DNA of 64,000 bases from Novosphingobium sp. Chol11 (GTDB lineage Bacteria; Pseudomonadota; Alphaproteobacteria; Sphingomonadales; Sphingomonadaceae): positions 62,001 through 126,000 of the forward strand of contig NZ_OBMU01000003.1 in assembly GCF_900218065.1 (NCBI RefSeq), read 5' to 3'. The translations under genes and the position numbers were made by a program. The notes below the pieces were generated by a model. That model was given only the letters and a program-made list of their open reading frames with translations. It did no database searches and was not told where the DNA came from. Shown here piece by piece: positions 52,032 to 61,695 of the stretch (positions within the stretch are counted from its first letter, which is position 1; each line of letters starts with the position of its first letter).

Positions 52032-52788
52032 TACCGTCATGACTCGTCTTGCTGGCAAGGTTGCCATCGTCACCGGAGCAGCCGCGGGCATAGGAGCGGC
52101 CATCGCCGAGCGCCTTGTTGCCGAAGGCGCCCAAGTGCTGCTCACCGACATGAATGAAGAGGCCGGGCAGATGCTTGCGCAGCGGCTGGATCAGCGTTTC
52201 CTGCGTGCTGACATGGCGCTCACGGCAGACCGCGAGGCGCTGTTCGATGATGTTGCGTCGAACTGGGGCCGCCTTGACATATTGGTGAACAATGCGGGGA
52301 TAACGCATGCGGCCGAACTGGATGATCTGACGGAGGAGGGCTTTGATCGGGTGATGGCCGTCAATGTCAAGGCCGCGACCTTTGCGACACAGGCTGCGGC
52401 CAGGCTGATGCGGAAGGGCGGCTCGATCATCAACCTTTCGTCGGTGAACGCCCTGCTCGCGATCCCGAACCACATTGCCTATGCCGTTTCAAAAGGCGCG
52501 ATACGGCAGCTGACCAACGTGACGGCCGTTTCACTCGCGCCCCGCGGCATCCGGGTCAACGCCATCGGCCCCGGGACCATCATGACCGAAATGGGCAAGA
52601 GCGTCATGGCGGGCGAGGAGCAACGCCGTCTTATCCTCAGCCGCACGCCGCTGGGCCGCGTCGGCGACCCGGAAGAAATTGCGAGCATCGCCGCATTTCT
52701 GGCGAGCGACGACGCCTCCTACATCACCGGCCAAACGATCTACGCCGATGGCGGCCGGCTCGGCCTCAACTATACCATGCCGGAATGA
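52021..52788 (+). CDS. SDR family oxidoreductase
   Basis: This encodes 255 residues from the overlapping ATG, or 249 from the ATG at 52039, which aligns better with SDR N-termini. [11 protein letters not shown] is the cofactor motif and LTDMNEEAG gives an acidic residue for [26 protein letters not shown] and catalytic YAVSK are present, and the end is [17 protein letters not shown]. It is the last gene of the LysR-side operon. A terminator-like hairpin and a convergent SDR follow. Confidence 0.9.
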   Translation: MASDTVMTRLAGKVAIVTGAAAGIGAAIAERLVAEGAQVLLTDMNEEAGQMLAQRLDQRFLRADMALTADREALFDDVASNWGRLDILVNNAGITHAAELDDLTEEGFDRVMAVNVKAATFATQAAARLMRKGGSIINLSSVNALLAIPNHIAYAVSKGAIRQLTNVTAVSLAPRGIRVNAIGPGTIMTEMGKSVMAGEEQRRLILSRTPLGRVGDPEEIASIAAFLASDDASYITGQTIYADGGRLGLNYTMPE

Positions 52789-52793
52789 AACGA

Positions 52794-52827
52794 GGGTGCC
52801 GGCGCATTTAAAAGCACCCGACCTTTT
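52794..52827 (+). terminator. Likely intrinsic terminator between convergent SDR genes
   Basis: GGGTGC (52794-52799) pairs with GCACCC (52814-52819) and TTTTT follows at 52823-52827. It lies 6 bases after the plus-strand SDR stop and overlaps the last codons of the minus-strand SDR (stop at 52808). The 14-base loop is large, so strength is uncertain. Confidence 0.5.
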
Positions 52828-53788
52828 TCAAGCCACTCTTTCTAAGCAGACCTTCAGCTACCTGCCAGAGCAGGCGGGCCGCATCCGGATCAAGCGAAGA
52901 GGCGGACACGCCCCAGCCCGAAGGCATCGGCGGAGCCCAGATCGGCGCAATGGCGCAATCTTCGAGATACAGTCCCCCTTGGCCCTCCAGCTCTGGTGCG
53001 ACAGCGGCCCATACCGGCGTTGCCGCGCCTTCAGCCGCCGTCTTCATGCGGCCCTGCGGCAATGAGCCGTCTTCATTGACCCAACCCAGCTTGACCGCGT
53101 CTTCAAAGGTGACATGCCGCCCGAGTTTGGTTTCAACCCCACCCGGCGTGACCGCATTCATCGTCACGCCCACTTCCGCATGACGACGGCTATATTCGAC
53201 GGCAAGCAGGTTGGCGCAAAGCTTGGCATGGCCATAGGCCTCGAATTTGTCATAGGCACGCCTCTCATAATTGAGGTCGTCGGTATCCAAAGTCGCCAGC
53301 TGATGGGACCCTGAAGAGACGATGACCACCCGGCCGATCCCGCTTCCTTCCCTCGCTGCTGCCAGAGATGGCAGAAGCAGCTCTGACAGGAGAAACGGCG
53401 CGAAATAGTTGACGGCCATTTGGCTTTCGAAGCCATCCTTGGTCATCGTGAGCGGCGGGCCCATCAGCCCGGCATTGTTGATGAGGAGATCGAGCGGCCG
53501 ACTGCCCCAACGCTCGGCGAAGGCGCGGACAGAGGCCATTGAAAGGAGATCGACCTGTTCGACAGCAGGGGGTGCCACTCCTCGCGACGCGGCGATGCGT
53601 TCTGATACGTCCCGTCCAGCGGCCATGTCGCGCACCGCCAGCGCTACCTCGGCTCCCGCACCGGCAAGCGCTGCGGCAATGGCCACGCCGACGCCGGAGG
53701 ATGCTCCAGTTACGATAGCAGTGCGTCCTGTCAGGTCCACGCCATGCAGCACGTCATCTGCGGTCGGCAGCGATATGGTATCGGACAT
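52808..53788 (-). CDS. SDR family oxidoreductase (retinol-dehydrogenase-like)
   Basis: This encodes about 326 residues, longer than classical SDRs and like the protochlorophyllide/retinol-dehydrogenase-like group. VTGASSGVGVAIAAALAGAG, NNAGLMGPPLTMTKDGFESQ, VVIVSSGSHQLATLD and catalytic YGHAK follow in order, with LAVEYSRRHAEVGVTMNAVT after the Tyr-Lys pair. GGGAGA precedes the ATG at 53788; an ATG 24 bases upstream is weaker. It is transcribed toward the convergent SDR and away from the histidine kinase region. The function is unknown. Confidence 0.88.
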   Translation of the reverse strand: MSDTISLPTADDVLHGVDLTGRTAIVTGASSGVGVAIAAALAGAGAEVALAVRDMAAGRDVSERIAASRGVAPPAVEQVDLLSMASVRAFAERWGSRPLDLLINNAGLMGPPLTMTKDGFESQMAVNYFAPFLLSELLLPSLAAAREGSGIGRVVIVSSGSHQLATLDTDDLNYERRAYDKFEAYGHAKLCANLLAVEYSRRHAEVGVTMNAVTPGGVETKLGRHVTFEDAVKLGWVNEDGSLPQGRMKTAAEGAATPVWAAVAPELEGQGGLYLEDCAIAPIWAPPMPSGWGVSASSLDPDAARLLWQVAEGLLRKSGLKKVGCF

Positions 53789-53818
53789 TTTATCTCCCGT
53801 GATTGGTGTCACGCTTTA

Positions 53819-53848
53819 CCGCTCGCGGTCCGTGCGGCAACCGAGCGG
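53819..53848. terminator. GC-rich hairpin between the small membrane protein and SDR genes
   Basis: CCGCT and CGGT (53819-53823, 53826-53829) pair with ACCG and AGCGG (53840-53848), giving a 9-bp stem with a 2-base bulge. It follows the small membrane-protein gene on the minus strand and precedes the SDR. No T-run is present, so a terminator or leader structure are both possible. Confidence 0.3.
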
Positions 53849-53968
53849 CTCCATTATTGCGCATTTCTCATGAATTTTGCGCAGGATGCGATAAGCCGCC
53901 GCTTTGGGCATAGCCCCAGCCGGCAGAGGAGCAGACCTATTCAATCCGTCAAACTTGACGGAAAGAGA

Positions 53969-54346
53969 TCAGCAGGTCAGGCCCTGCCCGCGACGGAACC
54001 AGATATTGGCTGGCGAATGCCATAAGGCGGCCGTTCCCATCAGCAGAACCGCCACGGCCTTCGCCATTGCGCTATGAAGCGCGCCGTCATGTAGCGTGAT
54101 GCCTCCATGGTGCAGCGCCAGAGCAAGGCCTGATCCAGCAACGATTGTCACGCCGATCCGGGCCAGGCTCGACCCGAGCATCAACAGGGGCAATAGCACA
54201 AGCAACAGGCCCGCCGAAACGATGATGCCTACATCATCCCGGCAGCATATGTCGCTCATTTTGAACAAATAGCAGAGGATGGTGTAACCTGCGGCACCCG
54301 CAATACAGGCTGTTCCGATGAGCACTTCGAGAGGGGGGATGCGCAT
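53969..54346 (-). CDS. Small integral membrane protein of unknown function
   Basis: This encodes 125 residues with about four hydrophobic segments (LIGTACIAGAAGYTILCYLF, GIIVSAGLLLVLLPLLMLG, IGVTIVAGSGLALALHH, AVAVLLMGTAALWHS). A Cys-Cys pair with acidic neighbours (SDICCRDDVG) lies between the first and second. I recognise no family. It starts 102 bases after the hybrid kinase gene ends on the same strand and could be co-transcribed with it. No ribosome-binding site of note is visible. Confidence 0.62.
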   Translation of the reverse strand: MRIPPLEVLIGTACIAGAAGYTILCYLFKMSDICCRDDVGIIVSAGLLLVLLPLLMLGSSLARIGVTIVAGSGLALALHHGGITLHDGALHSAMAKAVAVLLMGTAALWHSPANIWFRRGQGLTC

Positions 54347-54448
54347 GCTGGCTCCGGTTCAAGCGCAGCACCAATTATCCCTCGGCTCAGATGTTCCAGA
54401 TATTGAAGGTGAAGAAGGTCTTCATTGCTTCGGATCAATGACATTTCT

Positions 54449-57400
54449 TCAGACGCCGGGTGCCTCGTCCAAGGCCGCGGCAAGTTCGTCGCTCCGGAAC
54501 GGCTTCACTAACCGCCTAAGATCCGGCGCGATCTCATCCAGCTCGGCATAACCCGAGACGATAAGCACTTGTATTTGAGGCAGTGCCACAATCAGGTCGC
54601 GCGCAAGCTCTGTTCCGCTTTTCCCCGGCATCAAATGATCGGTCACGAGCAAATCGGGCGACAATCCTTGCTCGACCAACTTCATCGCTTGTTCGGCGGA
54701 GGCCGCTTCGACCACATCATAGCCGATGTCGCTCAGCATCGCGGCCGTCGTCATGCGGGCAAGATCTTCATCGTCGACGACCAGCGCAATCCCGGCCGCC
54801 GCTTTCTGACCCGCCGCTGCCGTGGGGAGCGGGGCAGTCGTGGTGTGAGCGCCGCTGATCGGCAGCCACAGCTGCACGTTGGTTCCCACTCCCAGGTGGC
54901 TCTGAATGGTGAGGGCGCCGCCGAGTTGCGATGCAAGGCCATGCGCCATGGACAGGCCAAGACCTGTGCCTTGGCCGACGCCCTTGGTTGAAAAAAATGG
55001 TTCGATCGCGCGTGCCAATGTCGCTTCGTCCATGCCTACACCCGTGTCGGCAACGGAAAGCTTGAGATAGCGCTCGCCCATCAGCTGTTCCGGGCGGTTG
55101 CCCTGATCCTCGGAGGCAACCACGCTGATGCGGAGCATGCCGCCGTCTGGCATGGCATCGCGTGCGTTCACCGCGAGGTTGAGGAGCGCCATCTCCAACT
55201 GATTATGATCGGCATGTGCGGGAGGAAGATCGTCCGCGACCTCTACCGCTACCTTGATCTGAGGGCCCGCCGTGCTGGCGATGAGATCGGCCATGCCATG
55301 GACGAGGCTGCCAAGGTCTACCGCGCTCGGTTGCAGCGGTTGGCGGCGAGCAAAAGCGAGCAGGCGTTGCACCAGAACCTTGGCACGTTCAGCCGACTGT
55401 GCCGCGCCTGCAATCAGACGCTGCTCGCGTTCGCCTCCCAACCCCCTCCGTTGCAGGATGTCCAGGCTGCCGACGATCGGCGTCAGAAGATTGTTGAAGT
55501 CATGTGCTACGCCGCCGGTCAGTTGGCCCATCGCCTCCATTTTCTGGGCGTGGCGCAATTGTTCTTCCGCTTCAGCAAGACGCTCCTGCTCGCGCAGAAG
55601 ATCGGTGACATCTCGCCCGATGAGGTAGGCCGCCGTCACCTCTCCAGACGCACCACGCACCGGCTCAAAATGCATATCATAGGCTCGCCGGTCTGCCGGA
55701 CTGTCGCCCCACCATGCGCGCTGCTGGAAAGACTCACCGGCGAGAGCTCGCGCCCACAGCTTTCGCGCTCCCTCACATTGTTCAGGCAGATGCGACAGCA
55801 ATTGAAGCAATGATTGGCCGATCTGGGGCCGGACGCCGAATACGCGTTCATAATCGAGCTGACCGGCCGGGTTGATGGCCAGGAAACGATAATCCACGCC
55901 GATCATCTGGATCGGGGAGTCCGTAGCCGCGACGATTTCAGCAAACAGCCGACGCTCGGCCAGCGCTTCACCGACCCGACGTTCCAGCGTCGCGTTGAGT
56001 TGCCGCACCGCATCCTCGGCACGTGCGCGTTCGACCGCTGCCCAAGTCCGCTCCGCAACCCCCAACGCAACGGCGGCCTCCTCATCGGTCCACATTCTTG
56101 TTTCGGCTTCGTGGAGGTACAGGATCGCCGTCAGGCGGCCTTCCTTTATGAGTGGCACGATCAACAAGGCCGTAGCGCCGATGCTGGCATATCCCGCGGC
56201 GTAAGGCGCGGCGACAGCATCGTCCGCGACCGATGGAATCCGAAGCAGCTTGCCTGCCTTTAGCTGCGCTATGATGGCGGGGCCGAAAACATCCAAGGAA
56301 CGTGTTTCGCCCGCAAGAGAGGCCATGTGGCCATTGCTCCAGTCGCGCTCGACGGTGACATGGCGCTGCTCCGCGTCGATCTCACCATAGCCGGCGCGGC
56401 CGACGCGCAGATATCTTCCCAGAAGGCGCGCCGCAGTCTCCTTGATCTGCTCGGCCCGAATCAAGGGCCTCAATTCATCCCCAAGCTCAAGAAAAAAGCC
56501 TTGCCGTTCGGCCAAGGCGCGCAAATCCGCTTGAGCATGGGCCCGCTCCACGGCCGACCAGGTGCGCTCAGCCACCTCCTGGATCAAATCGACCTCTTCG
56601 GCCGTCCAGCGGCGCGGTTCTTGATGATGCAGGTAAAGCGCGGCGACGAAGCGGCGATCCTTGATCAGCGATACCGTCACCGCAGAGCGGACTTGCAGGG
56701 CAGCGAACGCGGCAGCGCTCATGGAACCCTGCGCGCGCGGGTCCGTCAACGTATCCTCAACCGCCAGGGAGACGCCATTGCGCAGCGCAGAGAAAATCTC
56801 GTCACCAAAGGCGGCGAGATCATGGGTGCCGTTGTGATGCGGCACGGAGCCATCAGTCCAGTTACCGGACGTGGTGAAATAGCGCCCTTCCGGATCCAGG
56901 CTGCCATAGCCTACCCGGCTCATCCCGAAATGCTCACCAAGCAGCGCCTGCGCCGCCATGACAATCTCTTCGGCGTCTTGCAAATTGCGGAAGGAAGCTT
57001 CCAGCCGGCTCATGAAATGCTGGCGCTCTCGCGCGATTACGGTTCGGGTCGTTTCCGTGCAGACGCAAAGGGCGGCAACGGCGGCTCCGGATTCGTCTCG
57101 TACCGGGCTATAGGAAAAGGTGAACCAGGCAGGCCCGGGCTCGGGCCGATGAAGCGTGACCGGCAGGTCTTCAAAGCGTGTCGCTTCCCCTGCAAATGCC
57201 AGGTCCACTGCCGGCTCGATCACATCGCGGACTTCCGGCCATACCTCAAAGAACGGGCGGCCCATCGCGCTGGGGTGATGCGGGCCGAGAATGGGAATGT
57301 ACGCGCTGTTGTAGACCAGCCGACGCGTCTCCCCGATGAGGATAAACATCGGGAACGGCGCATCCGCGATGACGCCGGTGATCAATCTGACAGACATCGG

Positions 57401-57481
57401 CTGGTCCGCGACAGCAGCTATCAGCAGCTCCTGCTCCGCAATGAGCGGCAGGTCGGTGGTGCATTGGTCGCTCTGTTGCAT
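54449..57481 (-). CDS. Hybrid sensor histidine kinase (PAS-GAF-GAF-PAS-HisKA-HATPase-REC)
   Basis: This encodes 1010 residues without membrane segments. Order: PAS (about 25-150; [20 protein letters not shown]), GAF (about 165-310), GAF (about 335-490), PAS (about 505-625), dimerisation/phosphoacceptor ([18 protein letters not shown] with the His), ATPase ([14 protein letters not shown]-box; [11 protein letters not shown] and [20 protein letters not shown]) and a C-terminal receiver ([11 protein letters not shown]; Asp in [22 protein letters not shown]). The two GAF units share blocks such as [16 protein letters not shown] and look like a duplication. No output gene is adjacent, so the receiver probably acts through a partner elsewhere. 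The ligand is unknown. Confidence 0.92.
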   Translation of the reverse strand: MQQSDQCTTDLPLIAEQELLIAAVADQPMSVRLITGVIADAPFPMFILIGETRRLVYNSAYIPILGPHHPSAMGRPFFEVWPEVRDVIEPAVDLAFAGEATRFEDLPVTLHRPEPGPAWFTFSYSPVRDESGAAVAALCVCTETTRTVIARERQHFMSRLEASFRNLQDAEEIVMAAQALLGEHFGMSRVGYGSLDPEGRYFTTSGNWTDGSVPHHNGTHDLAAFGDEIFSALRNGVSLAVEDTLTDPRAQGSMSAAAFAALQVRSAVTVSLIKDRRFVAALYLHHQEPRRWTAEEVDLIQEVAERTWSAVERAHAQADLRALAERQGFFLELGDELRPLIRAEQIKETAARLLGRYLRVGRAGYGEIDAEQRHVTVERDWSNGHMASLAGETRSLDVFGPAIIAQLKAGKLLRIPSVADDAVAAPYAAGYASIGATALLIVPLIKEGRLTAILYLHEAETRMWTDEEAAVALGVAERTWAAVERARAEDAVRQLNATLERRVGEALAERRLFAEIVAATDSPIQMIGVDYRFLAINPAGQLDYERVFGVRPQIGQSLLQLLSHLPEQCEGARKLWARALAGESFQQRAWWGDSPADRRAYDMHFEPVRGASGEVTAAYLIGRDVTDLLREQERLAEAEEQLRHAQKMEAMGQLTGGVAHDFNNLLTPIVGSLDILQRRGLGGEREQRLIAGAAQSAERAKVLVQRLLAFARRQPLQPSAVDLGSLVHGMADLIASTAGPQIKVAVEVADDLPPAHADHNQLEMALLNLAVNARDAMPDGGMLRISVVASEDQGNRPEQLMGERYLKLSVADTGVGMDEATLARAIEPFFSTKGVGQGTGLGLSMAHGLASQLGGALTIQSHLGVGTNVQLWLPISGAHTTTAPLPTAAAGQKAAAGIALVVDDEDLARMTTAAMLSDIGYDVVEAASAEQAMKLVEQGLSPDLLVTDHLMPGKSGTELARDLIVALPQIQVLIVSGYAELDEIAPDLRRLVKPFRSDELAAALDEAPGV

Positions 57482-57566
57482 TTGCGCCTAGCGATAGAGA
57501 AGATCGCGGCGATGCGCCAGAGAGCTAAATGGACGGCCACTTCTTCGTAGCTTTTCGGTTGGAGGT

Positions 57567-57590
57567 GGGAGCGGGTTAAAACCCGCCCCC
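57567..57590 (-). terminator. Stable hairpin after the TolB-like gene
   Basis: GCGGGTT (57571-57577) pairs with AACCCGC (57580-57586), extended by GGG/CCC at 57567-57569 and 57588-57590 around one mismatch that is a G-U pair in the minus-strand RNA. It lies just past the stop of the rpiB-rbsK-TolB-like operon. No T-run follows, so it may be Rho-assisted. Confidence 0.5.
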
Positions 57591-57597
57591 TCGAAAA

Positions 57598-58758
57598 TTA
57601 TTTTCCTTCAAAGGTTCCGATATAAAGCCCTGCGGAGTGGCCGGACTTTCCGGCGGGATCCTTGATGGCAAAAGCTATGCGGCGGCCGTCCGGGGACGCG
57701 GTGGACTGATGCGCCTGCGCCCCCGATCGGCTGACATTGGTAAGAGCGCGGCGAGACTTGCCGTCCATCGTGATGACGAAGATGTCGAAGCCCTTGCCGG
57801 AGTTGGCGGCGGCGATCTCCGCTGCATTGCTTTTACCCGCAAAGCGCAGGATCTGTTCGACGCCCGGTTTGATATGGGCGCTAATGCCGCGATAGGGGCC
57901 ATCCGGATCGGAATGGATATTCGCCTCTTCCAGGCCATAGCGCTCGTTCGGGAAGACATGAGTTTCGTTATGTGACGGGGTGGCGTACACCTTGCTCACG
58001 GCCTTGGTCGCGATGTCGACCTTGTACATTTCGCTGTCAAGCGTGGCGACCTCGGTGGTCCAGAACATGACGCTCCGCCCGCCGTCGATGAAGTCATAGG
58101 CTTCAGGGAAGCTGGCCGGTCCGGGCTGGCCGGGGCGATAGGTATAAAGGGCCTGCTGGTCCGCAAGGCGAGCGGTTCGTCCGTCATTGACGAGCCTTGC
58201 CTTGGTGAGTTCCAGACCCGTGGCGGTCGGGCGTGACCAGGCGATGTCGACCGATCCGTCCGCTTTGGGGATGCGTGCGATCGCGATGTCGCCCATGGCC
58301 CCGCTGTTCAGCGAAACAGGGCGGGCCAGCTTCTTCGACATCCAGAAGAGCTGGGTGCGGCCCGCATCGGCCGCGCCGCCGCTTCCGCCTTTCATCCCCG
58401 GCGCGGCCTCGATCAGGAAGCTGTTGTCGGGCAGGTAGAAAATGCGGGTGACGAATTGCGTGGCGCCGAACTTGCAGGTCAGGCAGCGCACTTTTTTCGT
58501 ACGGAGATCAATCTCATAAGCCGGGCTATCGACCAGATCGTCCTTCGTGAAGGCTATCCGGCGGCCATCGGGCGACCAGTTGGGCCGGTTGCCCCAGTCC
58601 AGCAGACGCTCCTGATGGAAGGGCGCGGTCAGATAGTCGATCTTGGCATCCTTCGCCGTTGCGGCAGGCGCGGTCAGGGGGAAGGCTACGGTCAGGAGCG
58701 CCGCGCTCAAGATGCGGGCGGCTCGATTGGGCTTACGGGCCGCAATGATATGGGTCAC
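57598..58758 (-). CDS. Exported TolB-like beta-propeller protein
   Basis: This encodes 386 residues. An N-terminal signal (ILSAALLTVAFPLTAPAATA) precedes PD40-type propeller repeats, for example NRPNWSPDGRRIAFTKDDLV near the start and STASPDGRRIAFAIKD near the end. It should be periplasmic. The repeats resemble TolB and the propeller of prolyl oligopeptidases, but no peptidase domain follows. The start is GTG with AAGGAGCC 8 bases upstream. It lies 3 bases after rbsK, so it is in the same operon; a role in sugar sensing or binding is only a guess. Confidence 0.82.
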   Translation of the reverse strand: MTHIIAARKPNRAARILSAALLTVAFPLTAPAATAKDAKIDYLTAPFHQERLLDWGNRPNWSPDGRRIAFTKDDLVDSPAYEIDLRTKKVRCLTCKFGATQFVTRIFYLPDNSFLIEAAPGMKGGSGGAADAGRTQLFWMSKKLARPVSLNSGAMGDIAIARIPKADGSVDIAWSRPTATGLELTKARLVNDGRTARLADQQALYTYRPGQPGPASFPEAYDFIDGGRSVMFWTTEVATLDSEMYKVDIATKAVSKVYATPSHNETHVFPNERYGLEEANIHSDPDGPYRGISAHIKPGVEQILRFAGKSNAAEIAAANSGKGFDIFVITMDGKSRRALTNVSRSGAQAHQSTASPDGRRIAFAIKDPAGKSGHSAGLYIGTFEGK

Positions 58759-58761
58759 GCT

Positions 58762-59715
58762 TCAGGCTCCTTTGTCGATATTTTTGTGAGTGTCTACGGG
58801 AGTGCTGCCCAGGCATTGCAGCACGGTTGCGCGATCGGGGATCGAGGCTGCCGCGCCGAACGACTGGACAGCGATGGACGCGGCGGCATTGGCTTCGGCA
58901 GCGGCCCGCTCGATCGTGTCGCCTCGGGCAAGCCCAGCGGCGAGATAGCCGCAAAAACAGTCGCCTGCGCCGGTGGTGTCGATCACCTTGGCAGGCCGTC
59001 CCGCAATACGCTGGACCTTGTTCTCACTTATGATCGCCAGACCATCAGCGCCTAGGGTCACGAGCAGGATTTGGGCAGGCTCCAGTCCTAGCCGAGTCCT
59101 GCTCGACAGCAGGCCATTGTCGTCCAGCATGGGTCCAACATCTGATCCGGCAAGCAATGCCAGTTCGCCTTCATTGACGATAAGCAGATCGCAGAGCGGC
59201 AGCAACTCACGCGCTCCTGTCGACGCGGGCGCGGCGTTGAGGATGGTGAAGGCGCCGAGCGTACGGGCACGCCGGAACAGGACTGCCGTGGCGGGAGCAG
59301 GCGTCTCCATCTGAGCGAGGCAGACGTCGGCCGGGCCAAGATCAACCTCCGCCGCCAGAGCGGCATCGACATCGCTGTTCGCGCCCGCGATGTGAATGAT
59401 CTGATTATCGTGCGGCGATGTGGCCACCAGCGCGCAGCCCGTGGCGGAGGAGGTGGCACGCACTCGTTCCACATCCACCCCATGACCGGCAAGTGCAGCT
59501 GTCATGCTGGCTCCGTCTTCATCCTTTCCGACAGCGGCCAGCAGGATGCAATGCGCCCCCGCGCGCGCCGCGCCGACGGCCTGGTTCGCGCCTTTGCCGC
59601 CCAGTTGGCGCGTCAGGCTGCTCCCCGATACGGTTTCTCCCGCAAGCGGCAGGCGCGGTGTGCTAACCAGCAGGTCGACATTGACGCTGCCCAATATGAC
59701 GACCTTGCCAGCCAT
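58762..59715 (-). CDS. rbsK: Ribokinase (PfkB family)
   Basis: This encodes about 317 residues. The PfkB N-terminal signature reads ILGSVNVDLLVSTPRLPLAG, then QLGGKGANQAVGAARAGA, and the ATP/anion-hole signature is KVIDTTGAGDCFCGYLAAGL, whose Asp is the catalytic base. ACLAQMETP-like VCLAQMETPAPATAVLF is typical for ribokinases. It phosphorylates ribose or a related pentose at O5. The ATG at 59715 lies 2 bases after the rpiB stop; an upstream in-frame extension is not supported. Substrate specificity among sugars is inferred from the close match to RbsK. Confidence 0.88.
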   Translation of the reverse strand: MAGKVVILGSVNVDLLVSTPRLPLAGETVSGSSLTRQLGGKGANQAVGAARAGAHCILLAAVGKDEDGASMTAALAGHGVDVERVRATSSATGCALVATSPHDNQIIHIAGANSDVDAALAAEVDLGPADVCLAQMETPAPATAVLFRRARTLGAFTILNAAPASTGARELLPLCDLLIVNEGELALLAGSDVGPMLDDNGLLSSRTRLGLEPAQILLVTLGADGLAIISENKVQRIAGRPAKVIDTTGAGDCFCGYLAAGLARGDTIERAAAEANAAASIAVQSFGAAASIPDRATVLQCLGSTPVDTHKNIDKGA

Positions 59716-59717
59716 GC

Positions 59718-60215
59718 TCAGCCGCCCTGCTCCAGCAATGTGAGCTTTGCGACGCGGCGGCGGAAATGTTCTTCGTCGCTGAACTGCGCCGACAGAAAAT
59801 GGCGGATGATGTCGAGGGCGATTTGCGGTCCGGTGATCCACGCGCCGATGCACAACACATTGACATCATCATGCACCACCGCCTGCCGGGCGACATAGGT
59901 GTCGTGCGCTACCGCAGCGCGGATGCCGCGCACCTTGTTGGCGGCGATGCACGCGCCCGCGCCGGTGCCGCAGAGCAGGATGACCCGATCTGTCTGCTTG
60001 TCGAGGATGGCCTGCACCGCGCGCCGCGTAACGTCGGGAAAGTCGACAGGCTCTTCCGACTGCGCCCCGACATCGATGATCCGTCCGCTATGGCGGCCAA
60101 GCAACTCCAGCACCGGCGGGCGCAAAGGGAAACCGGCATGATCGTTGGCAAAGCCGATGACATCCCGATACGGGATAAGCTGTTCGTCACCGGACAATGT
60201 TTCTGGTTTGCGCAT
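59718..60215 (-). CDS. rpiB: RpiB/LacA/LacB family sugar-phosphate isomerase
   Basis: This encodes about 165 residues. FANDHAGFPLRPPVLELL holds Asp25 and His26, and the catalytic Cys82 is in LLCGTGAGACIAANKVRGIR. DDVNVLCIGAWITG matches the conserved HNDANVL region, with the first Asn as Asp. The family interconverts ribose-5-phosphate and ribulose-5-phosphate or related 6-phosphates. It precedes rbsK, giving a kinase-isomerase pair, and diverges from a sugar symporter. Some relatives act on allose- or galactose-6-phosphate, so the sugar is not settled. Confidence 0.88.
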   Translation of the reverse strand: MRKPETLSGDEQLIPYRDVIGFANDHAGFPLRPPVLELLGRHSGRIIDVGAQSEEPVDFPDVTRRAVQAILDKQTDRVILLCGTGAGACIAANKVRGIRAAVAHDTYVARQAVVHDDVNVLCIGAWITGPQIALDIIRHFLSAQFSDEEHFRRRVAKLTLLEQGG

Positions 60216-60341
60216 TGATCCCCGAGCCCCCTTGCCAGTGCCGCTTCCGCAGTCTTTTACCGGCAGAATCGAACTGCCCACTGGCGCTTTGATCCTGCTG
60301 TGGTATTACCAGTTTGGAATCCGATCAAGGGGGAGGGCCGA

Positions 60342-61670
60342 ATGACGCAGGGCAGGGAGGAAGCGATGGAGCGCGGCAGGCTTGCAGCCTTTTGCGTCAC
60401 CGCACTTGCGATCCAGGCTTATGCGACCCTGGTCACGGTGTTCCTGCCTGAATTTTACGCCAATGCGCTGGCGCTGCCGGTGGGCGCGGTCGGCACTGCC
60501 TTCATGACGGTGCGGGTGCTGGACCTGATGATCGACCCCTTGCTGGGCGGAATGATGGACGCCACGCGATCGCGTTGGGGACGGTATCGCCCCTGGCTGG
60601 TGGCGAGCGCGCCCATCCTGATGCTGTCGACCTATGCACTGTTCCAGGCGGAGCGGGGGGTCGGCATGGCCTATCTATGGGCATGGCTGTTCATTGCCTT
60701 CATCGGATTTTCGATGATCGTGCTGTCGCATCTCGCCTGGACCGCGACCCTCGCCACGGGAGCAGCGGAGCGGACGCGCATTTTTGCCTGGTGGCAGATT
60801 TTCGCGACGGCAGGGCAGTTTTCTATCCTCGCCATATTGCCGCTCGTCGCGAGCGCCTATCCGGACGACCCGGGAGCGGGGATGCATGCGGCGGGTTGGG
60901 TCATGATCGTGCTGATCCCTGCCGCGATCTTGCTGGCGCTCAAGACGACTCCTGAAAAGCAGCCCTCCGAGGGTTCTCAGGCAGCGCTTGCATTACGCGA
61001 TTATGTCGCGCTCTTTTCGCAGGGGCCGGTCGTCCGGCTTGTACTGGCAGACTTGCTGATTGCCCTGTCGACCGGCGTCGCCAACGCCGTGGCGCTGTTC
61101 TTCTATATGGGGCAATTGGGGTTCGACCGGGCGGCTGCCAGCACGCTCATCCTGATCGCCTATGCCGCAGCCTTTGCCGGAACGCCGCTGTTCGCGAAGC
61201 TTGCCGGGCGGATCGGCAAGGCGCGCGCGCTGCAAGTTGGCGCGTTGATGCAGGCGGCACTGCAACTGCTCATGGCGACACAGCCTGCGAACGCCTTCTG
61301 GCTGACGGCTGCCAATGTCGCGGCGCTGGGCCTTTGCATCCCCATCGCCTGGTTCCTGCCGCGCGCGCTGATGGCCGATGTCGCCGACGCTACTCGCGTC
61401 CGCTTCGGCGTCGATCGCACCGGGCTGCTCTATGCGACGCTAAACGGATCGATGAAGCTGGCTTTGGGGCTGGCGGTCGGCCTTGCCTTCCTGCTGCTTG
61501 GCTGGCTCGGCTTCGATCCCGCCCATGCCAGCGATCCGCGCAACGCCTTGCCGCTGCGCACGTTGATCGGCATCGTGCCCGCACTGTTTTCCCTTGGCGT
61601 GGTCCTGTGCATGATGCGCTATCCCGAAACCTCCCTGCGGGAGGCGAGCCGCAAGGCCGCTCTCGCCTGA
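60342..61670 (+). CDS. GPH-family sugar:cation symporter (MFS)
   Basis: This encodes about 442 residues with 12 predicted membrane segments. MTVRVLDLMIDPLLGGMMDATRSRWGRYRPW is the GPH hallmark: Asp-rich helix 2 followed by RSRWGRYRPW in the loop. VADATRVRFGVDRTGLLYA fits the later conserved loop. Such carriers import glycosides, pentosides or hexuronides with Na+ or H+. Two starts are possible, ATG at 60342 (GGGGGAGGG upstream) and ATG at 60366 (GGGAGGAAG upstream). It diverges from rpiB over about 126 bases and precedes a Tat-exported isomerase-like gene. It probably feeds the RpiB/RbsK route. Confidence 0.9.
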   Translation: MTQGREEAMERGRLAAFCVTALAIQAYATLVTVFLPEFYANALALPVGAVGTAFMTVRVLDLMIDPLLGGMMDATRSRWGRYRPWLVASAPILMLSTYALFQAERGVGMAYLWAWLFIAFIGFSMIVLSHLAWTATLATGAAERTRIFAWWQIFATAGQFSILAILPLVASAYPDDPGAGMHAAGWVMIVLIPAAILLALKTTPEKQPSEGSQAALALRDYVALFSQGPVVRLVLADLLIALSTGVANAVALFFYMGQLGFDRAAASTLILIAYAAAFAGTPLFAKLAGRIGKARALQVGALMQAALQLLMATQPANAFWLTAANVAALGLCIPIAWFLPRALMADVADATRVRFGVDRTGLLYATLNGSMKLALGLAVGLAFLLLGWLGFDPAHASDPRNALPLRTLIGIVPALFSLGVVLCMMRYPETSLREASRKAALA

Positions 61671-61695
61671 CCCTTCCAAACTGAAAGATATGCCG

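Noticed and set aside
56327-57550. A 407-codon plus-strand frame opposite the histidine kinase gene
   Set aside because: It is antisense to recognisable PAS and GAF domains; the composition is that of a shadow frame.
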